Source: an uncultured Raoultella sp.
Lineage (GTDB): Bacteria; Pseudomonadota; Gammaproteobacteria; Enterobacterales; Enterobacteriaceae
Length of the DNA stretch: 64,000 nucleotides
Direction of reading: 5' to 3'
Assembly (NCBI GenBank): GCA_900759445.1
Contig: CAAEVH010000033.1
Location: forward strand, 27,538 to 91,537
The notes under the pieces are model-generated. The model saw only the letters and a list, made by a program, of their open reading frames with translations. It was not told where the DNA came from and searched no databases. A program made the position numbers and the translations under genes. Positions 11,631 to 21,096 of this stretch are shown here, piece after piece (the first letter of the stretch is position 1; each line of letters opens with the position of its first letter).

Positions 11631-14054
11631 TTACGCTTCATCCTGCGTGACGCTTTCAATCGTCAAGCGCACATCCGACGTAATCAGATCGGCCAGCATC
11701 TGGTAGACCTTCAGCGTCTCTGCCGGCTCAGCATCGCCGGTGTCGCTGATATAGCCCTCATCGCGCAGCGTCAGCACTAACGTACTGAATACCGCTTTAT
11801 CGAAGAACTCCGGCGCGTTGATACCGTGCAGCACCGACAGACGCTGCGCCACCGTGCGGCTCTCTTTCTCCAGAGAACTGCGGTTGATGGACGGGTTCGC
11901 GCTCAGCAGCCAGAAGGTAATGGCGTAGCGCTGGAGCGTCTCGCGCGCGCCTGCGGCCAGCAGCTGCAAGGAACGGGAGTGGGACGGATTGATGCTGATT
12001 GCCTCATCGCTCAGGACAATCAGCCCCTGACGCTGCATTTCCGCCGCCAGGGCATCGATGACGCCAGCCAGCTCTGCTTTTTCCCAGCGCAGGAATAGCT
12101 CGGCCTTCAGCAGCGGATAGAACATCTCAACGTGACGCAGCACTTCCGCGCGGGTGATACGACGATGCTGGGTAATGATCGCCGCCAGCAGCGACGGCAG
12201 CATCAGCATATGGGCGATGTTGTTGCGGTAGTAGGTCATCAGCACCGCCTGCTCGCGCGGCAGAATGATGATATCGCCGATGGTATCTTTCTCGACCTCG
12301 AACTTATTCATCTTCAGCGCGTGGTCAATCAGCTCGCTGGCGGAGGCCGTCGGCGTTGTCGCATCCGGGGAGTACGGTACGTTGCGCAGCAGATCGAGGT
12401 AGCACTCCAGCTGTTGCGTCAGCTGTTCGCGGGTCAACGAGCGCTGACGAGAGGCCAGCAGCGCGGTGCAGCACAGGTTCATGGCGTTGGCCGCGCCGGC
12501 GTTGTTGATGCGCACCATCAAGTCGGAAGCAATATTGTTGACCGTCGGCGTCAGCCACGATGGGCGAACCGCTTCGATCGGATCGATAGACTCACGCCAT
12601 TCCGGAACATGCTGGTTCAGGTAAGTCATCAGCGGCAGAGGTTCGCCAAAGTTAACATAGCCCTGACCGAGGTTACGCAGCTTGCTCAGGCCGCGCAGCA
12701 TCTGCGGCAGACTCTCTTTTTCTTTCGTCGCACCGCGCAGCTCTTTGGCGTAGGTGCCCACTTCCATCACGTGCTCGTAACCGATGTAGATAGGCACCAG
12801 CGTGATCGGTCGGGTCCCGCCGCGCAGCATGGCCTGGATGGTCATCGACAGGGTACCGGTTTTCGGATCCAGCAGACGGCCGGTACGCGAGCGGCCCCCT
12901 TCAACGAAGTACTCCACGGAGTAACCCCGGCTGAACAACTCGCCGAGATATTCGCGGAACACCGTTGAATAGAGCTTATTGCCCTTAAAGGTACGACGAA
13001 TAAAGAATGCGCCACCGCGGCGGAAAATGGGGCCTGCTGGCCAGAAGTTCAGGTTGATACCGGCGGCAATATGCGGCGGCACCAGCCCCTGGTGATACAG
13101 CACGTAGGAGAGCAGCAGGTAGTCCATATGGCTACGATGGCACGGTACGTAGACAATCTCGTGCCCTTCATGGGCCAACTGACGTACGCGCTCGGCGTTG
13201 TGGACGTTGATCCCCTGATAGAGACGGTTCCAGGTAAAACCGAGAACGCGGTCGGTCAGGCGAATCATCTCATAAGAGAAGTTCGCGGCGATCTCTTCCA
13301 TCAGCGCGATGGCGTTTTGCTGCGCCTTCTCATGGGAGATTTTCTTGCTGCGCGCTTCATCTTCTACCGCGCGGGCGATGGCTTTGGATGCCAGCAGCTT
13401 ATTGAACAGGTCCTGACGCGCCGGCAGACGTGGGCCGACGGCTGCCAGACGCTGGCGGGCGAAGTGCATACGCGCGACGCGGGCCAGCTTCTGGGCGATA
13501 ATTTTATCGGTGCCGTGTTCGGTGGCCATTCTGCGCAGAGAAACCGGCGGCGAGAAACGGACAAAGCTGTCGCGTCCCAGCCACAGAACGGCGAAGAACT
13601 TCTGAATGCCATTCAGCATGCGCAGCGGCGGGTTAACTTCGCCTTTTTCGCGCCCAGGCGCACGCCCAAACATCACCGACACCGGCACCATTTGCACGTC
13701 CAGGTCAGGATGGTTGCGGTGCAGATCCAGGTAGTCGTGGAACAGCTTAATCGACTCTTCTTTCGGCGCGTAGTAGGTAAAGACGCGCGGGCCGCCGTGG
13801 ATAAAGACGTAGCGCGGCAGCAGCGCGCCGTCGATTTCCAGCGGTTCAAGCGGATCGGGTAAATCGTGCTCCAGGCACTGAGCGCGCAGGGTCAGCAGGT
13901 CCGCCTTTGAATTATAAGGCAGGACGTACATGATAGGACGCGAGGTATCCAGCCCTAATTCCTGAGCAGGTTCTGCGGGAATAGACTTGCTTTTTACCAG
14001 CACCCGTAATGGTAAATTCAGTAATTTATAGTAAATTCGTTGCCAGCCGGACAT
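11631..14054 (-). CDS. plsB: Glycerol-3-phosphate acyltransferase PlsB
   Basis: PlsB transfers an acyl chain from acyl-ACP or acyl-CoA to position 1 of sn-glycerol 3-phosphate, the first step of phospholipid synthesis at the inner membrane. The 807-residue protein has the E. coli length. Acyltransferase motifs are in order: [12 protein letters not shown] (about 306), GAFFIRRTF (about 350), [14 protein letters not shown] (about 384) and VPIYIGYE (about 417). It is transcribed alone, converges with ubiA and diverges from dgkA, so it stands back-to-back with another phospholipid gene. The start is the ATG at 14054, giving [10 protein letters not shown]. Confidence 0.97.
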   Translation of the reverse strand: MSGWQRIYYKLLNLPLRVLVKSKSIPAEPAQELGLDTSRPIMYVLPYNSKADLLTLRAQCLEHDLPDPLEPLEIDGALLPRYVFIHGGPRVFTYYAPKEESIKLFHDYLDLHRNHPDLDVQMVPVSVMFGRAPGREKGEVNPPLRMLNGIQKFFAVLWLGRDSFVRFSPPVSLRRMATEHGTDKIIAQKLARVARMHFARQRLAAVGPRLPARQDLFNKLLASKAIARAVEDEARSKKISHEKAQQNAIALMEEIAANFSYEMIRLTDRVLGFTWNRLYQGINVHNAERVRQLAHEGHEIVYVPCHRSHMDYLLLSYVLYHQGLVPPHIAAGINLNFWPAGPIFRRGGAFFIRRTFKGNKLYSTVFREYLGELFSRGYSVEYFVEGGRSRTGRLLDPKTGTLSMTIQAMLRGGTRPITLVPIYIGYEHVMEVGTYAKELRGATKEKESLPQMLRGLSKLRNLGQGYVNFGEPLPLMTYLNQHVPEWRESIDPIEAVRPSWLTPTVNNIASDLMVRINNAGAANAMNLCCTALLASRQRSLTREQLTQQLECYLDLLRNVPYSPDATTPTASASELIDHALKMNKFEVEKDTIGDIIILPREQAVLMTYYRNNIAHMLMLPSLLAAIITQHRRITRAEVLRHVEMFYPLLKAELFLRWEKAELAGVIDALAAEMQRQGLIVLSDEAISINPSHSRSLQLLAAGARETLQRYAITFWLLSANPSINRSSLEKESRTVAQRLSVLHGINAPEFFDKAVFSTLVLTLRDEGYISDTGDAEPAETLKVYQMLADLITSDVRLTIESVTQDEA

Positions 14055-14183
14055 AAACGATGTGAAGCCTCTGGTTAATCATGCAAATGCGCGGCAAGAA
14101 TAACAGAAAGCGCGCAAAATTTCCGTTGCCACGCGGCAAACGCGTACACTCATTGACGTCATTTACATAAAAAGGTTCTTTTG

Positions 14184-14552
14184 ATGGCCAATAATACCAC
14201 TGGGTTAACCCGAATCATTAAAGCGGCAGGTTATTCCTGGAAAGGGTTCCGTGCGGCATGGATAAATGAGGCCGCATTTCGTCAAGAAGGCATCGCCGCC
14301 ATTGTTGCTGTAGCGATAGCCTGCTGGCTGGACGTCGACGCCATCACGCGTGTGCTGCTGATAGGCTCGGTCCTGATAGTGATGATAGTCGAAATTCTTA
14401 ATAGCGCGATTGAGGCGGTGGTGGACCGTATTGGCCCGGAACATCATGAGCTGTCCGGTCGGGCGAAAGATATGGGGTCTGCGGCGGTGCTGCTGGCCAT
14501 TGCGATCGCGCTGATCACCTGGGCGCTCTTACTGTGGGCTCGCTATCACTGA
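14184..14552 (+). CDS. dgkA: Diacylglycerol kinase DgkA
   Basis: DgkA phosphorylates diacylglycerol, recycling the lipid left over from membrane-derived oligosaccharide and lipid A modification back to phosphatidic acid. The 122-residue protein is the small trimeric, three-helix type with an amphipathic N-terminal helix. Catalytic-site residues are visible in NEAAFRQEG (about 27-35) and VEILNSAIEAVVDRIG (about 68-83), with the invariant glutamates and asparagine. A TTG codon directly precedes the ATG at 14184; the ATG matches the E. coli start. It is divergent from plsB and upstream of lexA with a separate lexA promoter. Confidence 0.97.
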   Translation: MANNTTGLTRIIKAAGYSWKGFRAAWINEAAFRQEGIAAIVAVAIACWLDVDAITRVLLIGSVLIVMIVEILNSAIEAVVDRIGPEHHELSGRAKDMGSAAVLLAIAIALITWALLLWARYH

Positions 14553-14726
14553 GCGGCCACGTGGTGAGATATTCCGCTTTGCGATGTCTTCCCGGCGATC
14601 GGGCGAACCCGATGAGCTTTTGCCCGGCCGGCGACAATCACCCCTGGCGCCATGGGCTATCGGGGACGCAAAATGGAAAGAATCTCCTGATTTTTGTGTG
14701 AAATTTGATTCCAAAATCACCGTTAG

Positions 14727-14763
14727 CTGTATATACTCACAGCATAACTGTATATACACCCAG
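14727..14763 (+). promoter_or_regulatory. Two LexA-binding SOS boxes upstream of lexA
   Basis: CTGTATATACTCACAG (14727-14742) and CTGTATATACACCCAG (14748-14763) both fit CTGT-N8-ACAG closely, the second with one mismatch. The pair, five bases apart and just before the ATG, is the autoregulatory operator known from E. coli lexA, and also controls dinF. Confidence 0.95.
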
Positions 14764-14771
14764 GGGGCGGG

Positions 14772-15380
14772 ATGAAAGCGTTAACGACCAGGCAGCAAGA
14801 GGTGTTTGATCTCATTCGGGATCACATCAGCCAGACGGGCATGCCGCCGACGCGTGCGGAAATTGCTCAGCGCTTGGGGTTCCGTTCCCCAAACGCGGCG
14901 GAAGAACACCTGAAAGCGCTGGCGCGTAAGGGCGCGATCGAGATTATCTCCGGCGCCTCCCGGGGGATTCGCCTGCTGACGGAAGAAGAACCAGGTCTAC
15001 CGTTGATTGGCCGCGTGGCGGCCGGTGAGCCGCTGCTGGCTCAGCAGCATATCGAAGGCCACTTCCAGGTCGATCCGGCGATGTTCAAGCCGAATGCCGA
15101 CTTTTTGCTGCGGGTTAGCGGTATGTCAATGAAAGATATCGGTATTCTCGATGGCGATCTGCTGGCGGTCCATAAAACTCAGGATGTACGCAACGGCCAG
15201 GTTGTCGTGGCGCGTATTGACGAAGAGGTCACCGTTAAGCGTCTTAAAAAGCAGGGCAACATCGTCGAACTCCTGCCAGAAAACAGCGAATTTTCCCCTA
15301 TCGTGGTGAATCTACGCGAGCAAAATTTCACTATTGAAGGGCTGGCCGTTGGCGTGATTCGTAACGGTGAGTGGCTGTAA
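14772..15380 (+). CDS. lexA: SOS repressor LexA
   Basis: LexA represses the DNA-damage regulon and cleaves itself when bound by RecA filaments. The 202-residue protein shows a winged-helix DNA-binding domain at 1-70, the cleavage site Ala84-Gly85 inside RVAAGEPL, the nucleophile Ser119 in VSGMSMKD, and the catalytic Lys156 in the VKRLKKQ region. All are intact, so a functional repressor is expected. Two SOS boxes lie immediately upstream. dinF begins 29 bases downstream on the same strand and is probably cotranscribed. In this window the uvrA/ssb pair also has an SOS box and so should belong to its regulon. Confidence 0.98.
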   Translation: MKALTTRQQEVFDLIRDHISQTGMPPTRAEIAQRLGFRSPNAAEEHLKALARKGAIEIISGASRGIRLLTEEEPGLPLIGRVAAGEPLLAQQHIEGHFQVDPAMFKPNADFLLRVSGMSMKDIGILDGDLLAVHKTQDVRNGQVVVARIDEEVTVKRLKKQGNIVELLPENSEFSPIVVNLREQNFTIEGLAVGVIRNGEWL

Positions 15381-15409
15381 CACCTTCCCCACGCAGCATC
15401 GTCTGATGC

Positions 15410-16765
15410 ATGATGCTGCGCTGTCTCCTCCCGGTCAGGCTCTTTCTCATGTTCTTTAACGCCGCTGATAAGGCCCTGTGGCGCCTGGCGCTACCCATGA
15501 TTTTCTCCAATATCACCGTTCCGCTGCTGGGACTGGTGGATACCGCCGTGATTGGTCATCTCGACAGCCCGGTTTACCTCGGCGGTGTCGCGGTCGGCGC
15601 GACGGCCACCAGTTTTCTCTTTATGCTGCTGCTTTTCCTGCGGATGAGTACCACCGGACTGACGGCACAGGCCTTTGGCGCAAAAGATCCTCTCCGCCTG
15701 GCGCGGGCGCTGGTGCAGCCGCTGGGGCTGGCAACAGGTGCCGGCCTGCTGATTGTGCTTTTCCGAACCCCGCTTATCGATCTGGCGTTGCATATTGTTG
15801 GCGGCAATGAAGCGGTGCTGGAGCAGGCGCGGCGCTTTCTCGACATCCGCTGGCTGAGCGCGCCGGCATCGCTGGCAAACCTGGTGCTGCTCGGTTGGCT
15901 GTTGGGCGTGCAGTATGCCCGGGCGCCGGTGATTTTGCTGATTGTCGGCAACCTGCTGAATATCGTGCTCGATCTGTGGCTGGTGATGGGCCTGCATCTG
16001 AACGTGCAGGGTGCCGCGCTGGCGACGGTCACCGCCGAATATGTCACCTTTATCATCGGGCTGCTGATGGCAAGACGCGTGCTGGCGCTACGCGGTGTGT
16101 CATTTGCCCTGCTCAAGCGCGCGTGGCGCGGAGATATGCGCCGCTTGCTGGCGCTCAATCGCGATATCATGCTGCGCTCTCTGCTGCTTCAGCTCTGCTT
16201 TGGTGCGGTGACCGTTTTCGGCGCTCGTCTTGGCGGCGAGATCGTTGCCGTCAACGCGCTCCTGATGACCATGTTGACCTTTACCGCCTATGCCCTGGAT
16301 GGTTTTGCTTATGCCGTGGAAGCGCACTCCGGGCAGGCTTACGGCGCGCGTGACGGTAGCCAGCTGCTTGAGGTCTGGCGAGCGGCCTGCCGCCAGTCGG
16401 GAATGGTGGCGCTGGCCTTTGCGGCGACCTATGCCGTGGCGGGGCAGCAGATTGTCGCCCTGTTGACCTCGCTGCCCTCGCTTCAGCTGCTTGCCGATCG
16501 CTACCTGATCTGGCAGATTGTGCTGCCGGTGATTGGCGTGTGGTGTTATTTGCTGGATGGCATGTTCATCGGCGCGACGCGCGGGGCTGAGATGCGCAAC
16601 AGCATGGCGGTGGCGGCGGCGGGGTTTGCCCTGACGCTGCTGACGCTACCGGTCCTCGGCAACCACGCGCTATGGCTGGCGCTGGCGGTTTTCCTCGCGC
16701 TGCGCGGTCTGTCGCTGGCGGTCATCTGGCGGCGACACTGGCGGCGTGGAACCTGGTTTTCGTAG
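15410..16765 (+). CDS. dinF: MATE-family multidrug/oxidant efflux protein DinF
   Basis: DinF is an inner-membrane MATE transporter (12 predicted helices) of the DNA-damage-inducible branch; in E. coli it has been linked to protection from oxidative stress and bile salts. The protein is 451 residues if started at 15410, but the conserved part begins with MFFNAADKALWRLALP, so an internal ATG at 15449 could be the true start. Characteristic segments include GLVDTAVIGHLDSP and LDGFAYAVEAHSGQAYGARDG. It is placed behind lexA with the lexA SOS boxes as the likely damage-responsive promoter. Confidence 0.93.
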   Translation: MMLRCLLPVRLFLMFFNAADKALWRLALPMIFSNITVPLLGLVDTAVIGHLDSPVYLGGVAVGATATSFLFMLLLFLRMSTTGLTAQAFGAKDPLRLARALVQPLGLATGAGLLIVLFRTPLIDLALHIVGGNEAVLEQARRFLDIRWLSAPASLANLVLLGWLLGVQYARAPVILLIVGNLLNIVLDLWLVMGLHLNVQGAALATVTAEYVTFIIGLLMARRVLALRGVSFALLKRAWRGDMRRLLALNRDIMLRSLLLQLCFGAVTVFGARLGGEIVAVNALLMTMLTFTAYALDGFAYAVEAHSGQAYGARDGSQLLEVWRAACRQSGMVALAFAATYAVAGQQIVALLTSLPSLQLLADRYLIWQIVLPVIGVWCYLLDGMFIGATRGAEMRNSMAVAAAGFALTLLTLPVLGNHALWLALAVFLALRGLSLAVIWRRHWRRGTWFS

Positions 16766-16891
16766 TGATTTTTGATATGTAATTGGTTAAAGATTCCGAA
16801 TAATAAATTCAACTCAGAATTCTTATCTATAGTTAATACTATGTCCGGCACACAGCGGGCTGTTAACTCACCGAACGATGAGGATTGAATT

Positions 16892-17101
16892 ATGAACAAA
16901 GACGAAATCGGCGGTAACTGGAAACAGTTGAAAGGTAAAGCGAAAGAGAAATGGGGCAAGCTGACCGATGACGATATGACCGTCATTGAGGGTAAGCGTG
17001 ACCAGCTGGTCGGTAAAATCCAGGAGCGTTATGGATACGCCAAAGATCAGGCGGAGAAAGAAGTGTCTGACTGGGAACGAAAAAACGATCACCGCTGGTA
17101 G
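16892..17101 (+). CDS. yjbJ: CsbD-family stress protein YjbJ
   Basis: A 69-residue, highly charged, soluble protein of the CsbD family. The sequence follows the family pattern: NKDEIGGNWKQLKGKAKEKWGKL, then DDDMTVIEGKRDQLVGKIQERYGYAKDQAEKEV. Members are abundant in stationary phase or general stress (sigma-S in E. coli, sigma-B in Bacillus), but the molecular role is not settled. It has a good ribosome-binding site (GATGAGGATTGAATT before the ATG) and a monocistronic layout, and ends at an intrinsic terminator overlapping the zur 3' end. A TATAGTTAAT stretch about 60 bases upstream could be its -10 region. Confidence 0.93.
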   Translation: MNKDEIGGNWKQLKGKAKEKWGKLTDDDMTVIEGKRDQLVGKIQERYGYAKDQAEKEVSDWERKNDHRW

Positions 17102-17174
17102 CGGTGAGTGTTAACGAATTAACCCTTTGTTATTGCCTGCCTGATGGTACACGGAGGTACCGGCAACCTCGATT

Positions 17175-17210
17175 CCCGCTGCGGCGATAGCCTCAGCGGG
17201 CTTTCTTTTT
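17175..17210 (+). terminator. Rho-independent terminator of yjbJ
   Basis: The stem CCCGCTG / CAGCGGG with a 12-base loop is followed by CTTTCTTTTT. Its 3' arm lies inside the last codons of the convergent zur gene. Confidence 0.8.
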
Positions 17211-17708
17211 AATCTGAATGGTATGGTCGTGATGGCAGTGTCCCGGGGTGCTACAGGCTTCGACCTCGACACAACCTGCGCACAGGCCGTGCGCCTCAAT
17301 CACATTGTGGCGTAGCGCAAAACCCATTCTCGCCGCCAGCGTATGCATAATGTCTTCAACGCCTTCGGCACACTCTTCCGTGACCACGCCGCAGCGGTCG
17401 CAGATAAACATGGCTGAGCTATGGGTCGGCTGATCGAAAAGATGGCACAGTACGTAGCTGTTGGTCGATTCCACCTTGTGCACGAACCCCTGTTCCAGCA
17501 GAAACTCCAGCGCCCGGTAGACCGTCGGCGGTTTTGCCTGCGGCTCTTTCTCACGCAGCAGGTCGAGCAGATCATACGCGCTAATCGCCCCTTGCTGGAG
17601 GCTCATCAAACGCAACACTTCCAGGCGCTGCGGAGTCAGGCGCACGCCGCGCTGTGCGCAGAGCTTTTCAGCATGCGCTAACATTTCTTGCGAAGTGGTC
17701 TTATTCAT
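17193..17708 (-). CDS. zur: Zinc uptake regulator Zur
   Basis: Zur is the Fur-family repressor that, with zinc bound, shuts down zinc uptake genes. The 171-residue protein matches the E. coli length. It has a winged-helix DNA-binding domain (about 10-85) followed by the dimerisation domain with two zinc-site cysteine pairs, CDRCG (about 103-106) and CAGCVEVEAC (about 143-152), and histidines in HTLAARMGFALRHNVIEAHG. The frame stays open 47 codons upstream, but AGAGGAT is placed for the ATG at 17708 and the conserved protein starts there. A cupin gene diverges from it. Confidence 0.95.
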   Translation of the reverse strand: MNKTTSQEMLAHAEKLCAQRGVRLTPQRLEVLRLMSLQQGAISAYDLLDLLREKEPQAKPPTVYRALEFLLEQGFVHKVESTNSYVLCHLFDQPTHSSAMFICDRCGVVTEECAEGVEDIMHTLAARMGFALRHNVIEAHGLCAGCVEVEACSTPGHCHHDHTIQIKKKAR

Positions 17709-17822
17709 GAGCATCCTCTGGTTGCGTGAGTCTGAAGTTGTTACTTTATCACGATCCAGGCAAAACGCCGAGAACCGGCGGCTTGTGCTATACCTGATGC
17801 ATCTCATTTTCGGGAGAAAACG

Positions 17823-18311
17823 ATGAAAAGACCTGATTGCATTCGACATTGGCGCGAACTGGAAGGTCCAGATGATGCCACTTATCCCAATAACCCGGAG
17901 CGTTTTTCCATCGGCGCGCCGCTGGCACGGGGGTTAAGGCTCAACCGGCTGGGTATTCATCATGAACGTTTGCCCCCGGGCCGCCGCACCTCTTATCCCC
18001 ACGCTGAAAGTGATGAGGAGGAGTTTATCTATGTGCTGGATGGCTACCCTGAAGTCTGGATTAACGGCTATCTGTGGAAGCTTGAGCCGGGCGACAGCGT
18101 CGGTTTTCCGGCCGGAACCGGAGTGTGTCACACTTTTTTGAATAATACCGACCAGGAAGTTCGCTTATTAGTGGTGGGGGAGTCGAACAAGAAATTTAAC
18201 CGCATCTACTATCCGCTGAACCCGGAATATGCCGCCACGCGTCAGGATCGCTGGGTCGATCATCCGCCGCAATTTTTCGGCCCGCACGATGGTAAACCGC
18301 GCAGGCGCTAG
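17823..18311 (+). CDS. Cupin-domain protein of unknown function
   Basis: The 162-residue product has a single cupin barrel: motif 1 is visible around residues 52-74 (GRRTSYPHAESDEEEFIYVLDG, with His, two to three acidic residues and the closing glycine), and motif 2 around 88-110 (PGDSVGFPAGTGVCHTFLNNT, with the second metal-ligand histidine). The set of metal ligands His-Glu-His is therefore present, so a metal-dependent enzyme or sensor is possible; the substrate is unknown. It has GGGAGAAAACG before the ATG. It lies between zur and dusA, where E. coli has yjbL and yjbM. Divergence from zur invites a zinc link, but I saw no Zur-box palindrome. Confidence 0.75.
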   Translation: MKRPDCIRHWRELEGPDDATYPNNPERFSIGAPLARGLRLNRLGIHHERLPPGRRTSYPHAESDEEEFIYVLDGYPEVWINGYLWKLEPGDSVGFPAGTGVCHTFLNNTDQEVRLLVVGESNKKFNRIYYPLNPEYAATRQDRWVDHPPQFFGPHDGKPRRR

Positions 18312-18413
18312 TCTGTCCGGCAGAGGCACAGCACCCGTCGCGCTGCTATGCCTCTGTGATTTATCTTTGTGCTATAGTAGCGCCCCTTTTTACCCGGATG
18401 CCTGTTTATCGCC

Positions 18414-19412
18414 ATGATGCCAGAATCAACATCTCACGCTTTTGCCGCCCATCGTTTTTCCATCGCGCCGATGCTCGACTGGACAGACCGGCACTGTCGC
18501 TATTTCCTGCGCCTGCTGTCGCGCCATACGCTGCTGTATACCGAAATGGTGACGACCGGAGCGATTATTCATGGCAAAGGCGACTATCTGGCCTATAGCG
18601 AAGAAGAGCATCCGCTGGCCCTGCAGCTGGGCGGCAGCGATCCTGCTGCGCTCGCCCAGTGTGCGAAACTGGCGGAGGCTCGCGGTTACGATGAGATCAA
18701 CCTCAACGTCGGCTGTCCGTCCGACCGCGTGCAAAACGGGATGTTCGGCGCCTGCCTGATGGGCAATGCGCAGCTGGTAGCTGACTGTATCAAAGCGATG
18801 CGCGACGTGGTGTCCATCCCGGTAACGGTAAAAACCCGTATCGGCATCGATGACCAGGATAGCTATGAATTTCTGTGTGATTTCATCAATACCGTCTCCG
18901 GAAACGGTGAGTGCGAGATGTTTATCATCCACGCTCGCAAAGCCTGGCTCTCCGGCCTGAGCCCAAAAGAAAATCGTGAAATTCCACCGCTGGATTATCC
19001 GCGCGTTTATCAGCTGAAACGCGACTTCCCACACCTGACGATGGCGATCAACGGCGGGATTAAGTCGCTGGAAGAGGCGAAATTGCATCTGCAGCATATG
19101 GACGGCGTGATGGTGGGGCGTGAGGCCTATCAGAACCCGGGGATCCTGACCTCGGTCGACAGGGAGATCTTTGCGGTGGAAGGGGCCGATAGCGACCCGG
19201 TCGCCGTGGTGCGCGCGATGTACCCGTATATCGAGCGTGAGCTGTCCAACGGCACCTATCTGGGCCATATCACGCGCCATATGCTGGGCCTGTTTCAGGG
19301 TATCCCAGGCGCGCGGCAGTGGCGTCGCTATCTGAGTGAAAATGCGCACAAGGCGGGGGCGGATATTAACGTGCTGGAACATGCGCTGAAGCTGGTTGCC
19401 GATAAGCGTTAA
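18414..19412 (+). CDS. dusA: tRNA-dihydrouridine(20/20a) synthase DusA
   Basis: DusA reduces uridines 20 and 20a in the D-loop of tRNA using FMN and NADPH. The 332-residue protein has the family order: FMN-binding [16 protein letters not shown] near residue 20, the catalytic cysteine in [14 protein letters not shown] (about 100), [14 protein letters not shown] (about 140), [16 protein letters not shown] (about 180) and the phosphate-binding [12 protein letters not shown] (about 230). A TATAGT -10 element at about 18372 precedes it, giving a short leader. Two adjacent ATGs (18414, 18417) make the start uncertain by one codon. It is monocistronic between the cupin gene and pspG. Confidence 0.95.
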   Translation: MMPESTSHAFAAHRFSIAPMLDWTDRHCRYFLRLLSRHTLLYTEMVTTGAIIHGKGDYLAYSEEEHPLALQLGGSDPAALAQCAKLAEARGYDEINLNVGCPSDRVQNGMFGACLMGNAQLVADCIKAMRDVVSIPVTVKTRIGIDDQDSYEFLCDFINTVSGNGECEMFIIHARKAWLSGLSPKENREIPPLDYPRVYQLKRDFPHLTMAINGGIKSLEEAKLHLQHMDGVMVGREAYQNPGILTSVDREIFAVEGADSDPVAVVRAMYPYIERELSNGTYLGHITRHMLGLFQGIPGARQWRRYLSENAHKAGADINVLEHALKLVADKR

Positions 19413-19493
19413 TGTTGCGCTAAAATTTAGTCAAATACGCCACGCTCTGATTTAATCGTCAGGGCGTTTTTCTTTAAATTCAATGTATTAAGT

Positions 19494-19511
19494 TTGGCAC
19501 GTTTCTTGTAA
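19494..19511 (+). promoter_or_regulatory. Sigma-54 promoter of pspG
   Basis: TGGCACG (19495-19501), four bases, then TTGTA (19506-19510) fits the -24/-12 consensus TGGCACG-N4-TTGCW with one mismatch. It lies 43 bases before the pspG ATG. In E. coli pspG is a member of the phage-shock regulon driven by PspF and sigma-54, which this site supports. Confidence 0.88.
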
Positions 19512-19552
19512 TACCCGGAGAGTCATTCGATTATTTCTTTGGGGAGAAGACG

Positions 19553-19795
19553 ATGCTGGAACTCTTATTTGTCATTGGATTTTTTGTCATGTTGCTGGTC
19601 ACCGGCGTGTCGATTCTGGGGATTCTTGCCGCGATTGTCGTTGCGACGGTGCTGATGTTCGTCGGCGGGCTGTTTGCAATGATGATTAAGCTGCTGCCGT
19701 GGCTGCTGTTAGCCATTGCGGTCGTGTGGGTGATTCGGTCGATAAATACGCCAAAAACGACAGACTACCGCAGTAACAACCGCTGGCGTTATTAA
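19553..19795 (+). CDS. pspG: Phage shock protein G
   Basis: PspG is a small inner-membrane effector of the phage-shock response to loss of membrane integrity. The 80-residue protein is mostly hydrophobic (two predicted membrane segments, about 4-40 and 45-62) with a polar C-terminal tail TPKTTDYRSNNRWRY, as in E. coli. A good GGGGAGAAG precedes the ATG. It has its own sigma-54-type promoter, so expression should follow PspF although the gene is far from the pspABCDE cluster. It converges on qorA; the terminator in between serves the qorA side better. Confidence 0.95.
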   Translation: MLELLFVIGFFVMLLVTGVSILGILAAIVVATVLMFVGGLFAMMIKLLPWLLLAIAVVWVIRSINTPKTTDYRSNNRWRY

Positions 19796-19920
19796 GGGAG
19801 TGAGCGGTCGGTCACAACCTGAAGAATTTTGCATAGAACAGCGTAGGTTTTGCTTATTAAATCTGTCACTATTAGCGCGTTAACGAATTCATCGCGCTGT
19901 ACCCTACATACAGCCGAACT

Positions 19921-19954
19921 AAAAAAAGTAAGGGCTTCCCAGGTGGAAGCCCTA
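19921..19954 (-). terminator. Rho-independent terminator of qorA
   Basis: On the minus strand the 9-bp stem AGGGCTTCC / GGAAGCCCT is followed by TACTTTTTTT. On the plus strand it is followed by AAACTTTTCT, so weak bidirectional use for pspG is possible. Confidence 0.85.
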
Positions 19955-20024
19955 AACTTTTCTGCTCTCCCGTCATACTTCAGGCTACAGAAGCGTGGCA
20001 GCGTTAACCTTGCCTGGGCACCCG

Positions 20025-21008
20025 TTACGGCAGCAGCAGGCTTGAGCCTTCAGTGGCACGGCTCTCCAGTACTTCATGCGCGCGTCGGGCATCGGTCAGG
20101 GCATATTTCTGGCTCTCCGCCACGTCAACGTTAATCGCGCCGCTGGCAATCAACGAAAACAGTTCGCCGCTGGCTTCCGCCAGCTCTTGACGGTTGGTGA
20201 TATAGCCTTGCAGTGAAGGGCGGGTGACGTACAGCGATCCTTTCTGGTTGAGGATCCCCAGGTTGACGCCGGTGACCGGGCCGGAAGAGTTACCGAAGCT
20301 GACCATCAGCCCCCGGCGCTGCAGGCAATCAAGCGACGCTTCCCAGGTATCTTTGCCCACGGAATCATAGACCACGTGGACTTTTTTCCCTTCGGTTATC
20401 TCTTTCAAGCGTTCAACGATATTCTCTTCGCGATAGTTGATGACCTGCCAGGCGCCGGCCTGCTTTGCCCGCTGCGCTTTTTGCGCGCTGCCGACGGTAC
20501 CGATCAACTTAGCGCCCAGCGCCTTCGCCCACTGGCAGGCAATCAGCCCGACGCCACCGGCCGCCGCATGAAACAGGAACGGTTCACCGGGCTTGATTTG
20601 GTAAGTTTTTCGCAGCAGGTAATAGACCGTCAGCCCTTTCAGGAACGATGCGGCAGCCTGTTCAAAGGAGATAGCGTCCGGCAAAAGAGCGGCCTTATCG
20701 GCAACCACGTTATGGACTGAACTGTAGGCGCCCAGCGCTGACTGAGCGTAGACGACGCGGTCGCCAGCTTTAATGTGCTGCACGCTGCGCCCGACTTTCG
20801 TCACCACGCCCGCGGCTTCGGTCCCCAGGCCGCTTGGCAGAGACGGCGGCGGGTAGAGGCCGCTGCGAATATAGGTGTCGATATAGTTAATGCCGATGGC
20901 CTTATTCTCTACCTGGATCTCGTTTTCTAGCGGATCCGCAGGGGTAAATTCTACGGCCTTGAGTACATCCGGCCCACCGTGTTGATGAAATTCTATTCGT
21001 GTTGCCAT
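20025..21008 (-). CDS. qorA: NADPH:quinone oxidoreductase QorA
   Basis: QorA is a soluble zinc-independent member of the medium-chain dehydrogenase/reductase superfamily (zeta-crystallin type) that reduces quinones with NADPH. The 327-residue length equals that of E. coli. The Rossmann nucleotide-binding motif is AAAGGVGLIACQWAK (about 147-161), and the conserved VYDSVGKDTWE and GLMVSFGNSSG segments follow. The frame opens six codons earlier (MKLEIIM), but the conserved start is MATRIEFH at 21008. It diverges from dnaB across 88 bases. Confidence 0.95.
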   Translation of the reverse strand: MATRIEFHQHGGPDVLKAVEFTPADPLENEIQVENKAIGINYIDTYIRSGLYPPPSLPSGLGTEAAGVVTKVGRSVQHIKAGDRVVYAQSALGAYSSVHNVVADKAALLPDAISFEQAAASFLKGLTVYYLLRKTYQIKPGEPFLFHAAAGGVGLIACQWAKALGAKLIGTVGSAQKAQRAKQAGAWQVINYREENIVERLKEITEGKKVHVVYDSVGKDTWEASLDCLQRRGLMVSFGNSSGPVTGVNLGILNQKGSLYVTRPSLQGYITNRQELAEASGELFSLIASGAINVDVAESQKYALTDARRAHEVLESRATEGSSLLLP

Positions 21009-21096
21009 GATTATCTCCAGTTTCATTTGGGTGGGTCAAAACAGAGACCTGTGCTAATATTTCGACCCCATCTCTATCCCGGTATCTGTATTCAAT

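Noticed and set aside
12132..13862. Two long plus-strand frames (278 and 263 codons) opposite plsB
   Set aside because: Antisense shadows of plsB with His/Arg/Gln-rich composition typical of reversed GC-rich coding DNA; no ribosome site or family resemblance.
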